Below, piece after piece: positions 1-8,135 of a DNA stretch of 36,440 nucleotides. The position numbers and the translations under genes are program-made. The first letter of the stretch is position 1, and the number at the start of each line of letters is the position of its first letter. The notes under the pieces were generated by a model. That model was not told the DNA's origin and did no database searches. It saw only the letters and a list, made by a program, of their open reading frames with translations. The stretch lies in contig CACBIY010000008.1 of NCBI GenBank assembly GCA_902539445.1, positions 1-36,440 of the forward strand, written 5' to 3'. The DNA is from an uncultured Pelagibacteraceae bacterium (GTDB taxonomy: Bacteria > Pseudomonadota > Alphaproteobacteria > Pelagibacterales > Pelagibacteraceae).

Positions 1-483
1 TTTACCAGTAACATATGGCAATTTTTTTTTTCTATTAAAAAAATATGTTGAATAAAAATTTTTAACTTTTTCCTCTAAGAGTCCTTTTCTTACTTTAATT
101 TTTTTTGATTTTAGAATTTTAAAGCTTTTATTCTTAACTCTAGTATCAACATCTGGAACTGAATAAATTACTTCTGAAATTTTAGATTTTATGATTAAAT
201 TTGTACAAGGTGGTGTCACACCATGATGACAACAAGGTTCCAAGGTGACATACATTTTTGATCCATTTAAATTATCTATTGAGTTTTTTATTGCATTAGA
301 CTCCGCATGGGGTCTACCATTTATGGAAGTTTGACCAATAGAAATAATCTTATCGTGTTTAACAATCACACATCCAACAGAAGGATTTGATCCTGTATGA
401 CCATATCGAGATTTAGCCAGTTTCAAGGCTATCTCCATATATAATTTATCTTTAGTTGAAAATTTATCTTTTTTTGTAGACAT
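1..483 (-). CDS. ribD: Riboflavin biosynthesis deaminase/reductase RibD (N-terminal part, cut by window edge)
   Basis: Translating the minus strand from the ATG at 483 gives 161 codons open to base 1. They cover the cytidine-deaminase-like zinc domain of RibD. The zinc motifs are visible: HAES (His and catalytic Glu) near residue 49, and PCCHHG, within which the two zinc cysteines of the PCxxxG-type motif lie. This domain deaminates the pyrimidinone intermediate in riboflavin synthesis; the C-terminal reductase domain lies outside the window. The start overlaps the end of nrdR by 20 bases, so the two are translated from one message. nrdR-ribD adjacency is common in alphaproteobacteria. The family call is firm; whether the reductase half is intact cannot be seen. 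Confidence 0.93.
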   Translation of the reverse strand, partial: MSTKKDKFSTKDKLYMEIALKLAKSRYGHTGSNPSVGCVIVKHDKIISIGQTSINGRPHAESNAIKNSIDNLNGSKMYVTLEPCCHHGVTPPCTNLIIKSKISEVIYSVPDVDTRVKNKSFKILKSKKIKVRKGLLEEKVKNFYSTYFFNRKKKLPYVTGK

Positions 484-922
484 CAAGTTTGTCCACGAAT
501 TGTACAAAATCTTTTTCCTCTCTAAAATTTCTGTACACAGACGCAAATCTTACGTAAGCAACAGGATCTAGTTCTTTTAATCCGTCCATAACCATAGTAC
601 CTATAGTGTTAGATGAAATTTCATTCTGTCCAAGATCCTCGACTGATCTTGAGATTTTACTAATAAATTTTTCAACTGTTTCCGTATCTAATGGCCTTTT
701 TTTTAAAGCTATATAAATTGATTTTGCAAGTTTATCTCTATCAAAGGATGATTTTCGGCCACTTTTTTTGATTACCATTAATTCTCTGTGTTGAATTCTT
801 TCAAAAGTTGTAAATCTTTCACCACAAACACATAATCGTCTTCTACGAATAGCAGTACCATCTTCGGTTGGACGTGAATCCACAACCGAGGTTTCACCTT
901 TTTTTGCACAAGGACAAATCAT
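464..922 (-). CDS. nrdR: Transcriptional repressor NrdR (ribonucleotide reductase regulator)
   Basis: A 152-residue protein with the two NrdR parts: an N-terminal zinc ribbon (residues 1-40) and an ATP-cone domain (about 48-140, with [14 protein letters not shown] and the conserved [13 protein letters not shown] end). NrdR senses ATP/dATP and represses ribonucleotide reductase genes. The length matches the family (about 150). Oddity: both zinc knuckles are a residue short. The first reads C3-P-C5 where CPxC is usual, and the second reads CVC where CxxC is usual; I checked both against the DNA. Four cysteines remain, so zinc binding is still possible. It sits 3 bases after glyA and overlaps ribD, as in many alphaproteobacterial glyA-nrdR-ribD strings. 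Confidence 0.95.
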   Translation of the reverse strand: MICPCAKKGETSVVDSRPTEDGTAIRRRRLCVCGERFTTFERIQHRELMVIKKSGRKSSFDRDKLAKSIYIALKKRPLDTETVEKFISKISRSVEDLGQNEISSNTIGTMVMDGLKELDPVAYVRFASVYRNFREEKDFVQFVDKLDVYKKR

Positions 923-925
923 TTA

Positions 926-2233
926 CTACAAGTTTTTATATATCGGGAATGATGAGGTTAAAGAAATAACTTCATTTTTTACTTCATTTTCTACTTTGCT
1001 GTTATCATTTGGATTTTCGGATAATCCTTTTAAAGTTTTTGTAATTAATTCACCAACAGTTTTAAATTCATTTAAACCAAAGCCACGTGTTGTAGCTGCT
1101 TGAGTTCCTAATCTTATACCTGAGGTAATCATTGGCTTTTCAGTATCAAAAGGAATTCCATTTTTGTTACAAGTAATGTTTGCTCTTGAAAGACTTTCAG
1201 CAGCAAGATTACCTTTAACATTGTAAGGTCTCAAATCTACCAACATTAAATGTGTATCAGTTCCGTTAGAATAAATTTTAAAACCATTATTTTTTAAAGT
1301 TTCAGCTAACATTTTTGCATTCGCTAAGACTGACTTTATGTAATCTTTAAATTCTGGTTGTAGAGCTTCTAGAAAACCTGCGGCTTTAGCTGCGATAACG
1401 TGCATTAAAGGACCACCTTGATATCCTGGAAAAACTGCAGTGTTAAATTTTTTCGCAAGATCCTCATGATTAGTTAAAATTATTCCACCTCTTGCACTTC
1501 TAAAAACTTTGTGTGTTGTTGATGTAACAACATGAGCATGATCACATGGGTTTGGATACCCTTTTCCTGCAACTAAGCCAGAAAAATGTGCCATATCAAC
1601 CATAAGATAAGCACCAACTTTATCAGCAATTTCTCTAAATCTTTTAAAATCTATTACTCTTGAGTAAGCACTTCCACCAGCTATAATTAATTTCGGTTTA
1701 TGTTCTAAAGCAAGTTTTTCAACATTATCATAGTCTATGAGTTCAGATTTTTTATCAACATCATAACTGATTGCATTAAACCATTTACCTGACATTGAAA
1801 TTTTTAAACCGTGAGTTATATGTCCACCAGAATTTAAACTCATTCCCATAAATGTATCACCTGGACTTAATAGAGCTAAAAATACAGCACCATTAGCTTG
1901 TGCACCTGAGTGAGGTTGAGAGTTTGCAAATTTACAATTGAATAATTTTTTTAATCTATCATTTGCAAGATTTTCTGCGACATCAACATGTTCACAACCG
2001 TTGTAATAACGCTTACCTGGATAGCCTTCTGCATATTTATTTGTTAATACTGAACCTTGGGCTTCCAAGACAGCTTGAGAAACTATATTTTCTGAAGCAA
2101 TTAACTCAATGTGTTGTTGTTGTCTTATTAGTTCATCTTTAATAGCTTTATATAACTCAGGATCTTTTACGGATAAACCATCCTCAAAAAAACTTTTATA
2201 GCTATCATTTAAATAACTCTTTTCACTAGACAT
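926..2233 (-). CDS. glyA: Serine hydroxymethyltransferase
   Basis: A 435-residue PLP enzyme of normal length that interconverts serine and glycine with tetrahydrofolate, the main source of one-carbon units. Visible motifs are the N-terminal ELIASEN (46-49 region), [13 protein letters not shown] (68-79), [11 protein letters not shown], and the PLP lysine K242 in STTHKVFR. The usual family motif is TTTTHKTLRGPRGG; here it is followed by SARGG, a mild substitution. The ATG at 2233 lies 2 bases after rpiB, and nrdR begins 3 bases after its stop, so it is in the middle of a tight operon. In a glycine-limited SAR11-type metabolism it complements the sarcosine oxidase encoded at 14109-19200 (inference). 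Confidence 0.97.
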   Translation of the reverse strand: MSSEKSYLNDSYKSFFEDGLSVKDPELYKAIKDELIRQQQHIELIASENIVSQAVLEAQGSVLTNKYAEGYPGKRYYNGCEHVDVAENLANDRLKKLFNCKFANSQPHSGAQANGAVFLALLSPGDTFMGMSLNSGGHITHGLKISMSGKWFNAISYDVDKKSELIDYDNVEKLALEHKPKLIIAGGSAYSRVIDFKRFREIADKVGAYLMVDMAHFSGLVAGKGYPNPCDHAHVVTSTTHKVFRSARGGIILTNHEDLAKKFNTAVFPGYQGGPLMHVIAAKAAGFLEALQPEFKDYIKSVLANAKMLAETLKNNGFKIYSNGTDTHLMLVDLRPYNVKGNLAAESLSRANITCNKNGIPFDTEKPMITSGIRLGTQAATTRGFGLNEFKTVGELITKTLKGLSENPNDNSKVENEVKNEVISLTSSFPIYKNL

Positions 2234-2235
2234 AA

Positions 2236-2661
2236 TTAAATTTTTCTAACCCTTCTCAAGTGTCTGCCGCCATCAAATTTAGTATTTAAAAAAATTTTTA
2301 TAAATTTGAAAGCATTTTTTTTACTAATTAATCTAGAACCTAATGTAATGATGTTTGCATCATTATGCAATCTGGATAATTTGGTAGATTTTGTGTTAAA
2401 ACACTGTGCTGCACGTATATTTTTATGCTTATTTGCCGCAATATTCATTCCTGTACCTGAGCCACATACCAGGATTCCAACATTATTTTTACTAACTTTG
2501 ACTTTTTTTGCTAGTTTGTGTGCGTAATCTGGATAATCAACACTATTATCATTTGCAGGTCCAAGATCTTTAAAATTTAATTTTATACTTTTAAAGTGTT
2601 TTTTTATGTCTTCTTTTAATTTAAAACCGGCGTGATCTGAGGAAATAAAAATTTTTTTCAA
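2236..2661 (-). CDS. rpiB: Ribose-5-phosphate isomerase B
   Basis: A 141-residue LacA/RpiB family protein that interconverts ribose-5-phosphate and ribulose-5-phosphate in the pentose phosphate pathway. It starts with the canonical [16 protein letters not shown] (D9-H10 substrate contacts), has the catalytic cysteine C66 in [17 protein letters not shown], and has the conserved [12 protein letters not shown] segment. The initiation codon at 2661 is TTG. No ATG lies near the conserved N terminus, so TTG is the best start. It follows the upstream oxygenase gene by a single base and precedes glyA by 2 bases. rpiB-glyA adjacency is a familiar alphaproteobacterial arrangement. Confidence 0.96.
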   Translation of the reverse strand: MKKIFISSDHAGFKLKEDIKKHFKSIKLNFKDLGPANDNSVDYPDYAHKLAKKVKVSKNNVGILVCGSGTGMNIAANKHKNIRAAQCFNTKSTKLSRLHNDANIITLGSRLISKKNAFKFIKIFLNTKFDGGRHLRRVRKI

Positions 2662-2662
2662 A

Positions 2663-3301
2663 TTAATTGAACTTATAATCTAAAACACATGCAACAAGAT
2701 GTATTCTATTTTCTTCACCACCATTAAAAGCGTTATGGTATTTTGTATTATTTGTAATCCAAACTGATCCATCTGCTGGCATGTGTTTAGCAACATTATC
2801 TATAACCATAATACAACCAGGATTCGTGATTATAGGTATATGCAATCTAGGCTCTGGGTCTCTATGCCAACTTAAAGTTGATCGTGGTTCCTTAAGTAAA
2901 ATTCTCATCCTACCTAATTTATACTTTGAGGACAAAACATCATACACATGTTTAAAGTAAGTATTATTGTAATCTTTAATAAATTCACTATATGCAGATT
3001 CATTTATTGCTCCTTCCCTCATTACTTCTTTGCCAGATCTGTCAGGTTTAGTCCAATAAAGACCTCTTGCTTTATTTCCTTTAATAGAATCTGGATCACC
3101 AGGAATTTGTGTTAAAGATATGGCACCAAAATGAGTAACACCTGCGTCTTCAAACTTTTTAGTCTGAATAATTTGATTATACGCTTCTTGAAGCTTTGAG
3201 ATATCAAATTTTATTTCTTGTTTTTGGAAGTCGCTAAAATCTAAAACTCGTTCTTCTTTTTTTAAATTTAAATTTATTATCTTTGTATTTTCAACTGTCA
3301 T
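2663..3301 (-). CDS. Aspartyl/asparaginyl beta-hydroxylase-like 2OG-Fe(II) oxygenase
   Basis: A 212-residue protein with the double-stranded beta-helix iron site of 2-oxoglutarate oxygenases. H146-x-D148 is in LSWHRDPEPR, the distal H189 is in KYHNAFNGG, and R199 in NRIHLVA is a good candidate for the 2-oxoglutarate-binding arginine. The pattern fits the aspartyl/asparaginyl beta-hydroxylase family (PF05118 type). The substrate is not evident; related bacterial enzymes act on peptides, proline or lipids. It has no signal peptide and appears cytoplasmic. It is the first gene of the rpiB-glyA-nrdR-ribD run, and its ATG at 3301 faces hemB across a 74-base divergent gap. Fold confidence is good; function is unknown. 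Confidence 0.75.
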   Translation of the reverse strand: MTVENTKIINLNLKKEERVLDFSDFQKQEIKFDISKLQEAYNQIIQTKKFEDAGVTHFGAISLTQIPGDPDSIKGNKARGLYWTKPDRSGKEVMREGAINESAYSEFIKDYNNTYFKHVYDVLSSKYKLGRMRILLKEPRSTLSWHRDPEPRLHIPIITNPGCIMVIDNVAKHMPADGSVWITNNTKYHNAFNGGEENRIHLVACVLDYKFN

Positions 3302-3375
3302 CGTGATTGCTTTGTACCCTTTTTACTATATATGTGTATATTACATTTGTCGCATTTTTAAAATAAAAATTAAAT
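3302..3375. promoter_or_regulatory. Divergent promoter region, oxygenase operon / hemB
   Basis: A 74-base AT-rich gap between two divergent translation starts must hold a promoter for each direction. For hemB, a TATATT at 3337-3342 is a possible -10 with a TTGTAC at 3312-3317 as a poor, over-spaced -35. The matching signal on the minus strand is not clear. There is no room for a riboswitch. The assignment rests mostly on gene orientation. Confidence 0.35.
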
Positions 3376-4365
3376 ATGATTACAGGAAAATATCCTAGTT
3401 TGAGACTAAGAAGAAATAGAAAAAACAGCTGGTCAAGAAGACTTGTCTCAGAAAACACTTTATCACCGAATGACTTTATACTTCCTATATTCTTGATTGA
3501 GGGTAAAAACAAGACTCAACCAATAAAATCTATGCCAGGTGTATATAGATATTCTATTAATAGATTGGGAATAATCTTAGATCGAGCTATTAAAAATCAG
3601 ATTCCTATGGTTGCTTTATTTCCTTATACATCACCTAAATTGAAAGATTATTTAGGAAGTGAAGCTCTAAATGAAGATAATTTAGTATGTAAAGCTATAA
3701 AATATATTAAAAAAAGATACAAAAACAAAATTGGAATAATGTGTGACGTAGCTCTGGATCCTTACACAAAACATGGTCATGATGGAATTCTCAAATCAAA
3801 CAACATAATGAATGACGAAACTATAGAGATCTTAATTCAACAATCTTTATTACAAGCTCAAATGGGATGTGATGTGTTAGCACCATCAGATATGATGGAT
3901 GGGCGAATTGGAAGAATTAGAAAAGCTCTAGACAAAGGAAATTTTAAAAATACTCAAATTCTTTCTTACGCAGTTAAATATGCCTCTAACTTTTATGGGC
4001 CTTTTAGAGATGCTGTTGGATCTAAGGTTGCCTTAAAAGGAGATAAAAAAACTTATCAAATGGATTTCAGGAATTATGATGAAGCAATAAGAGAGGTGGC
4101 TTTAGATATAAAAGAAGGTGCGGATATGGTCATGGTAAAGCCTGGTTTACCCTATCTTGATATTATCAGATCAATCAAAAATAAATTTAAAATACCAGTT
4201 TTCGCCTATCAAGTTTCTGGTGAATATAGCATGTTATCCAACGCTGTAGAAAAAAAGATAATAAATAAAGATGCGATCTTTGAAAATTTGATGAGTTTTA
4301 AAAGAGCTGGTGCAAACGCAATAGTAAGTTATTACGCAGACAGATTAAATGAAATTTTACCTTGA
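3376..4365 (+). CDS. hemB: Delta-aminolevulinic acid dehydratase (porphobilinogen synthase)
   Basis: A 329-residue enzyme that condenses two 5-aminolevulinate molecules to porphobilinogen, the second common step of haem synthesis. The Schiff-base lysines are K201 (SYAVKYASNFYGPFRDA) and K255 (MVMVKPGLPYLD). The metal loop begins C123 and reads CDVALDPYTKHGHDG. The second and third zinc cysteines of the zinc-type motif are replaced by alanine and aspartate, and the fourth by aspartate. This is the zinc-independent, magnesium-type variant usual in alphaproteobacteria. Length is normal. The gene stands alone on the plus strand, and its TGA touches the stop of recO with no base between. Confidence 0.97.
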   Translation: MITGKYPSLRLRRNRKNSWSRRLVSENTLSPNDFILPIFLIEGKNKTQPIKSMPGVYRYSINRLGIILDRAIKNQIPMVALFPYTSPKLKDYLGSEALNEDNLVCKAIKYIKKRYKNKIGIMCDVALDPYTKHGHDGILKSNNIMNDETIEILIQQSLLQAQMGCDVLAPSDMMDGRIGRIRKALDKGNFKNTQILSYAVKYASNFYGPFRDAVGSKVALKGDKKTYQMDFRNYDEAIREVALDIKEGADMVMVKPGLPYLDIIRSIKNKFKIPVFAYQVSGEYSMLSNAVEKKIINKDAIFENLMSFKRAGANAIVSYYADRLNEILP

Positions 4366-5046
4366 TTATCTCAGTGAATTTATGAACTGAGTTCTGCTAA
4401 TTGGATAGTTTAAATTATTTGGTTTTAATATGGTTTTTTCTAAAAAATCACTTACTAATTTCAATCCATTTAAAAGTATATTCAAATCATTAACTATAAT
4501 TTTCTTATCAATTAAAAAATTTGGTATTATCTTTTTTTCATTTTTAGATTTAACTACATATACTATTTTATCATCTAATAACTCTTTGGTTGCAAAATTA
4601 CTTAATTCTAAATCAAAACCTATGGTTTTGAGTAGTTCTAGTTCCCAAAAAATATAATCTTTTAACCACTCATCATTTAAGAGAATCAAATAAAATTTCT
4701 CAATAAGGTTAAATATTTTAATATTAGATTGAGACTCGGCTGTTAATAAACGAATTAAACTCATTGCAGAATTAATGCATGAAAGTTTTTGAGAATTTTC
4801 AAAATATATAGGTGAATAAACTTTTTGGATTTCTAATTTAAAATATCCTAATTTATTCTCAGATTTAGAGTTATAATTTAAATATAGTTGATTTCCAATT
4901 TGAAGATAATTTTTGATTTTTTTTGAAGTACCACCAAAAACGATACCAGATATTTTTCCATGATTTTTAGTATAAAATTCCGAAATAACAGAGTTTTCGT
5001 TATATCTATTTTTTGAAAGTAAAAAACCTGTATCGTCCCAATTCAT
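4366..5046 (-). CDS. recO: DNA repair protein RecO
   Basis: A 226-residue protein with the RecO N-terminal OB fold (GFLLSKNRYNENSVISEF, then NHGKISGIVFGG) and the helical C-terminal part. RecO loads RecA with RecR during gap repair. The zinc cysteines seen in some RecO proteins are not apparent, which is common in proteobacteria. Its ATG overlaps the rnc stop as ATGA. In most proteobacteria era lies between rnc and recO; here rnc runs straight into recO. It is the last gene of the ten-gene minus-strand operon, and its TAA is back-to-back with the hemB stop. Confidence 0.88.
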   Translation of the reverse strand: MNWDDTGFLLSKNRYNENSVISEFYTKNHGKISGIVFGGTSKKIKNYLQIGNQLYLNYNSKSENKLGYFKLEIQKVYSPIYFENSQKLSCINSAMSLIRLLTAESQSNIKIFNLIEKFYLILLNDEWLKDYIFWELELLKTIGFDLELSNFATKELLDDKIVYVVKSKNEKKIIPNFLIDKKIIVNDLNILLNGLKLVSDFLEKTILKPNNLNYPISRTQFINSLR

Positions 5047-5711
5047 AAAATCAAATTATCATTTAAACAAAGTAAAGCTGCATTCTGCTCTGCTTCTTTT
5101 TTAGATTTTCCATCACCATTATAAAATTTCGTATTTTGTAATTTTACAGCAACTTTGAAAATAGGCTTGTGTCTTGGGCCAGTATTAGAGATTATTTTAT
5201 AAGTAGGTAGTTTTTTGAACTTTTTCAATGAAAACTCTTGAAGTTTTGTTTTTGCATCAATTTGAGTAATCACACTTTCTTTAATTTTTTCTTTCCACAA
5301 TTCTAATATAATTTTCTCTGTTATATTAAATCCCCTATCAAGGTAAATAGCTCCAATTAAAGCTTCGCAACTATCTGATATCACCTTATCCTCAATTGTA
5401 ACTGATCTATTTTTTGGATTAAAAATTAAAATATAATTTTGCAAATTAATACTTTTAGCAATTTCCAAACATGTCTTTTTATTTACTAATGAAGCATATT
5501 TTTTATCCAAAATTCCTTCCTTTTCCTCTGGATAGATGTCTAAAAGTTTTTTTGCGATAACTAAACCCAAGACTCTGTCTCCTAAAAATTCTATTTTTTC
5601 ATTATTATTCATTTTATTAAAACTTTTATGAGTAAGACTTTGAACAAGTAAATTTTTATTTTTAAACTTATAATCTATTTTTTTTTCAAGTTTAGAATAA
5701 TCAATTTTCAT
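5043..5711 (-). CDS. rnc: Ribonuclease III
   Basis: A 222-residue double-strand-specific endoribonuclease for rRNA and mRNA processing. The catalytic domain has the signature NEKIEFLGDRVLG, carrying the metal-binding Glu/Asp, and the second acidic cluster SDSCEALIGAIYLDRGF. A dsRNA-binding domain follows (DAKTKLQEFS ... KSKKEAEQNAA), ending near the C terminus. I place the start at the ATG at 5711, which overlaps the lepB stop as TGATG, rather than at the TTG one codon upstream. It overlaps recO by 4 bases. The arginine after GD in the signature is unusual (a small residue is typical) but sits outside the metal ligands. Confidence 0.95.
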   Translation of the reverse strand: MKIDYSKLEKKIDYKFKNKNLLVQSLTHKSFNKMNNNEKIEFLGDRVLGLVIAKKLLDIYPEEKEGILDKKYASLVNKKTCLEIAKSINLQNYILIFNPKNRSVTIEDKVISDSCEALIGAIYLDRGFNITEKIILELWKEKIKESVITQIDAKTKLQEFSLKKFKKLPTYKIISNTGPRHKPIFKVAVKLQNTKFYNGDGKSKKEAEQNAALLCLNDNLIL

Positions 5712-6445
5712 CAAATAATTTTCTTAAAAAATCTGTCAAATCGAATAGATTTGTTCCATTTCCAAAAAGCAAAAATGCTACCAACTGATCTATCAGATGA
5801 AAAAAAAATAAATCTTGCTTTACCAACTAAATTATCTTCATGAACATAACCCACACTAGTCAAATACCTGCTATCTTTTGAACAATCTCTATTATCGCCT
5901 AAAAAGAAATAGTGATTATTAGGAACATTAAAAACATCTGAATTCTTAAAAGTAAAATTTTTAAGATAAACGGTTTTATATATTTTTCCGTTCGGTAGTT
6001 TTTCCTCAAATGTAAAAACATTAATAGTCTTATCCCCACAATAAATTGGATCTTTTTCTGAGATTTTAGACTTTAAAATTTCACTATTATTTAAATATAG
6101 GTTTGTGTCTATAAACTGAATTCTATCACCTGGTAAACCAATAAGTCTTTTAATATAATCTGTTCTATTATCTGCAGGGGTTTTAAAAACTATTACATCG
6201 CCTCTTTGTGGCTCACTAGAAAAAATTCTATTCTTAATAATAGGTGGACTAAATGGAAATGAATGCTTGCTGTATCCATATGAATATTTTGTTACAAAAA
6301 GTCTATCACCAACTAATAAACCCGGTTCCATGGATGAAGATGGAATATAGAATGGTTGAATAAATAAGGATCTGATAATTATGGCTATTATAAAAGCATA
6401 AAAAAGTGTCTTAAAATTTTCTATAAAAAATTTTTTATCAAACAT
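5711..6445 (-). CDS. lepB: Signal peptidase I
   Basis: A 244-residue inner-membrane serine peptidase that removes signal peptides from exported proteins. One membrane segment (about residues 10-30) precedes the catalytic S38 in IPSSSMEPGLLVGD. The general base is K99 in YIKRLIGLPGD, and the box GDNRDCSKDSR closes the site. The rest is the periplasmic beta domain. The start overlaps the end of acpS by 8 bases and its stop overlaps the rnc start. lepB-rnc adjacency is conserved in proteobacteria. Likely clients in this window include the transglycosylase at 11730 and the binding protein at 19236. Confidence 0.96.
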   Translation of the reverse strand: MFDKKFFIENFKTLFYAFIIAIIIRSLFIQPFYIPSSSMEPGLLVGDRLFVTKYSYGYSKHSFPFSPPIIKNRIFSSEPQRGDVIVFKTPADNRTDYIKRLIGLPGDRIQFIDTNLYLNNSEILKSKISEKDPIYCGDKTINVFTFEEKLPNGKIYKTVYLKNFTFKNSDVFNVPNNHYFFLGDNRDCSKDSRYLTSVGYVHEDNLVGKARFIFFSSDRSVGSIFAFWKWNKSIRFDRFFKKII

Positions 6446-6830
6446 TTTTGGCCTGAATTATAGTAAATGCAATTGAATATTCTTTTTCGTCAGATATTGA
6501 AAGAAATATATCAAAATTTTTAACTTTTAATGTTTTCAATATAATTTTTTTGGTTTTGTTATTTAGTCTAAAATATGGTTTACCTAAATTATCATTTAAG
6601 ATTTCTACATCTTTAAAATTTAAACCTTTTCTAAACCCAGTGCCAAGCGCTTTAGAGAATGATTCTTTTGCAGCAAATTTTTTTGAAAAATAGTTAGATT
6701 TATCTTTTACCATCCTAGAGTTTTTAATTTCAAGTAAAGTGAATAATCTTGAGATAAAACTTTTATTTTTAATAGATTTTTTTAGCCTTTTATTTTCAAC
6801 AATATCTACACCGATACCTAAAATTTTCAT
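6438..6830 (-). CDS. acpS: Holo-[acyl-carrier-protein] synthase
   Basis: A 130-residue phosphopantetheinyl transferase that moves the CoA arm to apo-ACP for fatty acid synthesis. Metal-binding D9 (MKILGIGVDIVE) and E56 (KKFAAKESFSKALGTG) are present, as is the late GKPYF segment. Length matches AcpS (about 125-135). One base separates it from pdxJ and it overlaps lepB by 8 bases. The order pdxJ-acpS-lepB-rnc is standard in alphaproteobacteria, which supports the assignment. Confidence 0.95.
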   Translation of the reverse strand: MKILGIGVDIVENKRLKKSIKNKSFISRLFTLLEIKNSRMVKDKSNYFSKKFAAKESFSKALGTGFRKGLNFKDVEILNDNLGKPYFRLNNKTKKIILKTLKVKNFDIFLSISDEKEYSIAFTIIQAKNV

Positions 6831-6831
6831 T

Positions 6832-7551
6832 CTAATTTTTGATAATTCTTTTAAACTTTTTTATGACAAATGGTAAACCATAAAAAATAGACTCACCAAT
6901 AATAAAATGCCCAATATTAAATTCTACTATTTCATTTATTTTAGTTAGTATCTTAGTAGATTTGAAATCCAGGCCGTGTCCAGCATGTACCTCCAAACCA
7001 ATTTTTGATGCTAATATTGCACATTTCTTAATTTTTAAAAATTCCTTAATGAAAGATTTTTTTGATTTTATCAGATTGGAAAAGTGTCCTGTGTGTATTT
7101 CTATACAATCAGCACCTATTTCTTTAGACAAATAAATATCTTTTATATTTGGGTTTACAAATAAACTTGTTCTAATCTTTTTTTTTTTAAATTGTGATAT
7201 TATTTTTTTAATTCTATTTTTATTCTTATTTAAATCTAAACCACCTTCAGTTGTTATTTCATTTCTATTTTCAGGTACAATACAAATAAATTTTGGTTTT
7301 ATTCTCAAAGCATTCTTAACAATATTACTATTCGTTGAAATTTCTAAATTTACAAATAATTTTTTTATTGAACAAATTTTTTTTGCATCAAAATCTTTTA
7401 TGTGTCTCCTGTCTTCTCGAAGGTGTATAGTGATTGAGTCAGCACCTTTTTTTTTAACAAATAATGCAGCTTTATATGGGTCAGGATGAATTTCACCTCT
7501 AGCATTACGAACTGTCGCAACATGATCAATATTTACACCTAATCGTTTCAC
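6832..7551 (-). CDS. pdxJ: Pyridoxine 5'-phosphate synthase
   Basis: A 239-residue TIM-barrel enzyme that joins 1-deoxyxylulose-5-phosphate and aminoacetone phosphate to make pyridoxine 5'-phosphate (vitamin B6, DXP-dependent route). The typical start MKRLGVNIDHVATVRNARG is followed by HPDPYKAA, the HLREDRRHI loop, EIHTGHF and EVHAGHGLD. The initiation codon at 7551 is GTG and overlaps the pyrE stop as GTGA. Length is normal. Presence of pdxJ argues that the organism has at least the last committed step of B6 synthesis; pdxA and the other steps are not in view. Confidence 0.96.
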   Translation of the reverse strand: MKRLGVNIDHVATVRNARGEIHPDPYKAALFVKKKGADSITIHLREDRRHIKDFDAKKICSIKKLFVNLEISTNSNIVKNALRIKPKFICIVPENRNEITTEGGLDLNKNKNRIKKIISQFKKKKIRTSLFVNPNIKDIYLSKEIGADCIEIHTGHFSNLIKSKKSFIKEFLKIKKCAILASKIGLEVHAGHGLDFKSTKILTKINEIVEFNIGHFIIGESIFYGLPFVIKKFKRIIKN

Positions 7552-8135
7552 TTAATAAATCTGCTTCCTGGTGTTGAAATAGGAATTAAGTCTAATTCCT
7601 TTGGTATTTTGTTTGATTTATAAGTTGGTACTTCAATTTTAAGATGTGAAATTATTTTTTTTTTTATTTGCAATGTTTTCTTTGATGATCTGTCTATGAT
7701 TGTGGCAAAACCCACTAATTTTGCATTAGATTTTTTTATAAGTTTTACACATTCCATGCTGGATTTTCCTGTGGTTATTACATCTTCAATAATAATAACT
7801 TTAGACCCTTTTTTAATTTTAAAACCTCTTCTCAGAGTAAATTTACCATTAACTCTCTCACAAAAAATCGTCTCTTTTTTTAAAATCCTACCAATTTCAT
7901 AACCTATCACAATGCCACCAATTGCCGGTGCCAAAATTAAATCAAATTTTCTAAAATTTTTTTTGATTTTAAAAGCCAATGATTTACATATTTTTTCTGC
8001 TTTTGATGGATAACTTAAAAGTTTAGCACACTGGATGTATTTTGAAGAATGTAATCCAGAAGATAAAATGAAGTGTCCTTCTAATAAAGCATTAGTCTTT
8101 CTTAAAATATCTAAGGATTTTTTGTGTGAAAGCAT
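7548..8135 (-). CDS. pyrE: Orotate phosphoribosyltransferase
   Basis: A 195-residue type-I phosphoribosyltransferase that makes orotidine monophosphate from orotate and PRPP. The PRPP-binding signature is VIIIEDVITTGKSS, and the N-terminal LLEGHFILSSGLHSSKYIQ is characteristic of alphaproteobacterial PyrE. The ATG at 8135 is 44 bases inside the end of spoT. Residues from the start to LEGHF are similar in number to relatives (as I remember them) and no later start is available, so the overlap looks real. With pyrB and pyrC' at 27921-30148 it forms part of pyrimidine synthesis. Confidence 0.95.
   Translation of the reverse strand: MLSHKKSLDILRKTNALLEGHFILSSGLHSSKYIQCAKLLSYPSKAEKICKSLAFKIKKNFRKFDLILAPAIGGIVIGYEIGRILKKETIFCERVNGKFTLRRGFKIKKGSKVIIIEDVITTGKSSMECVKLIKKSNAKLVGFATIIDRSSKKTLQIKKKIISHLKIEVPTYKSNKIPKELDLIPISTPGSRFIK

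Noticed and set aside
3324..3342. NrdR-box-like sequence (ACTATATATGTGT) in the divergent gap upstream of the operon containing nrdR
   Set aside because: It is one base short of the usual 16-base box and has no second box at a helical spacing; AT-rich DNA gives such matches easily.
3291..3512. Minus-strand open frame overlapping hemB and the divergent gap
   Set aside because: It lies antisense to conserved hemB codons and would displace both promoters; no homology recognised.
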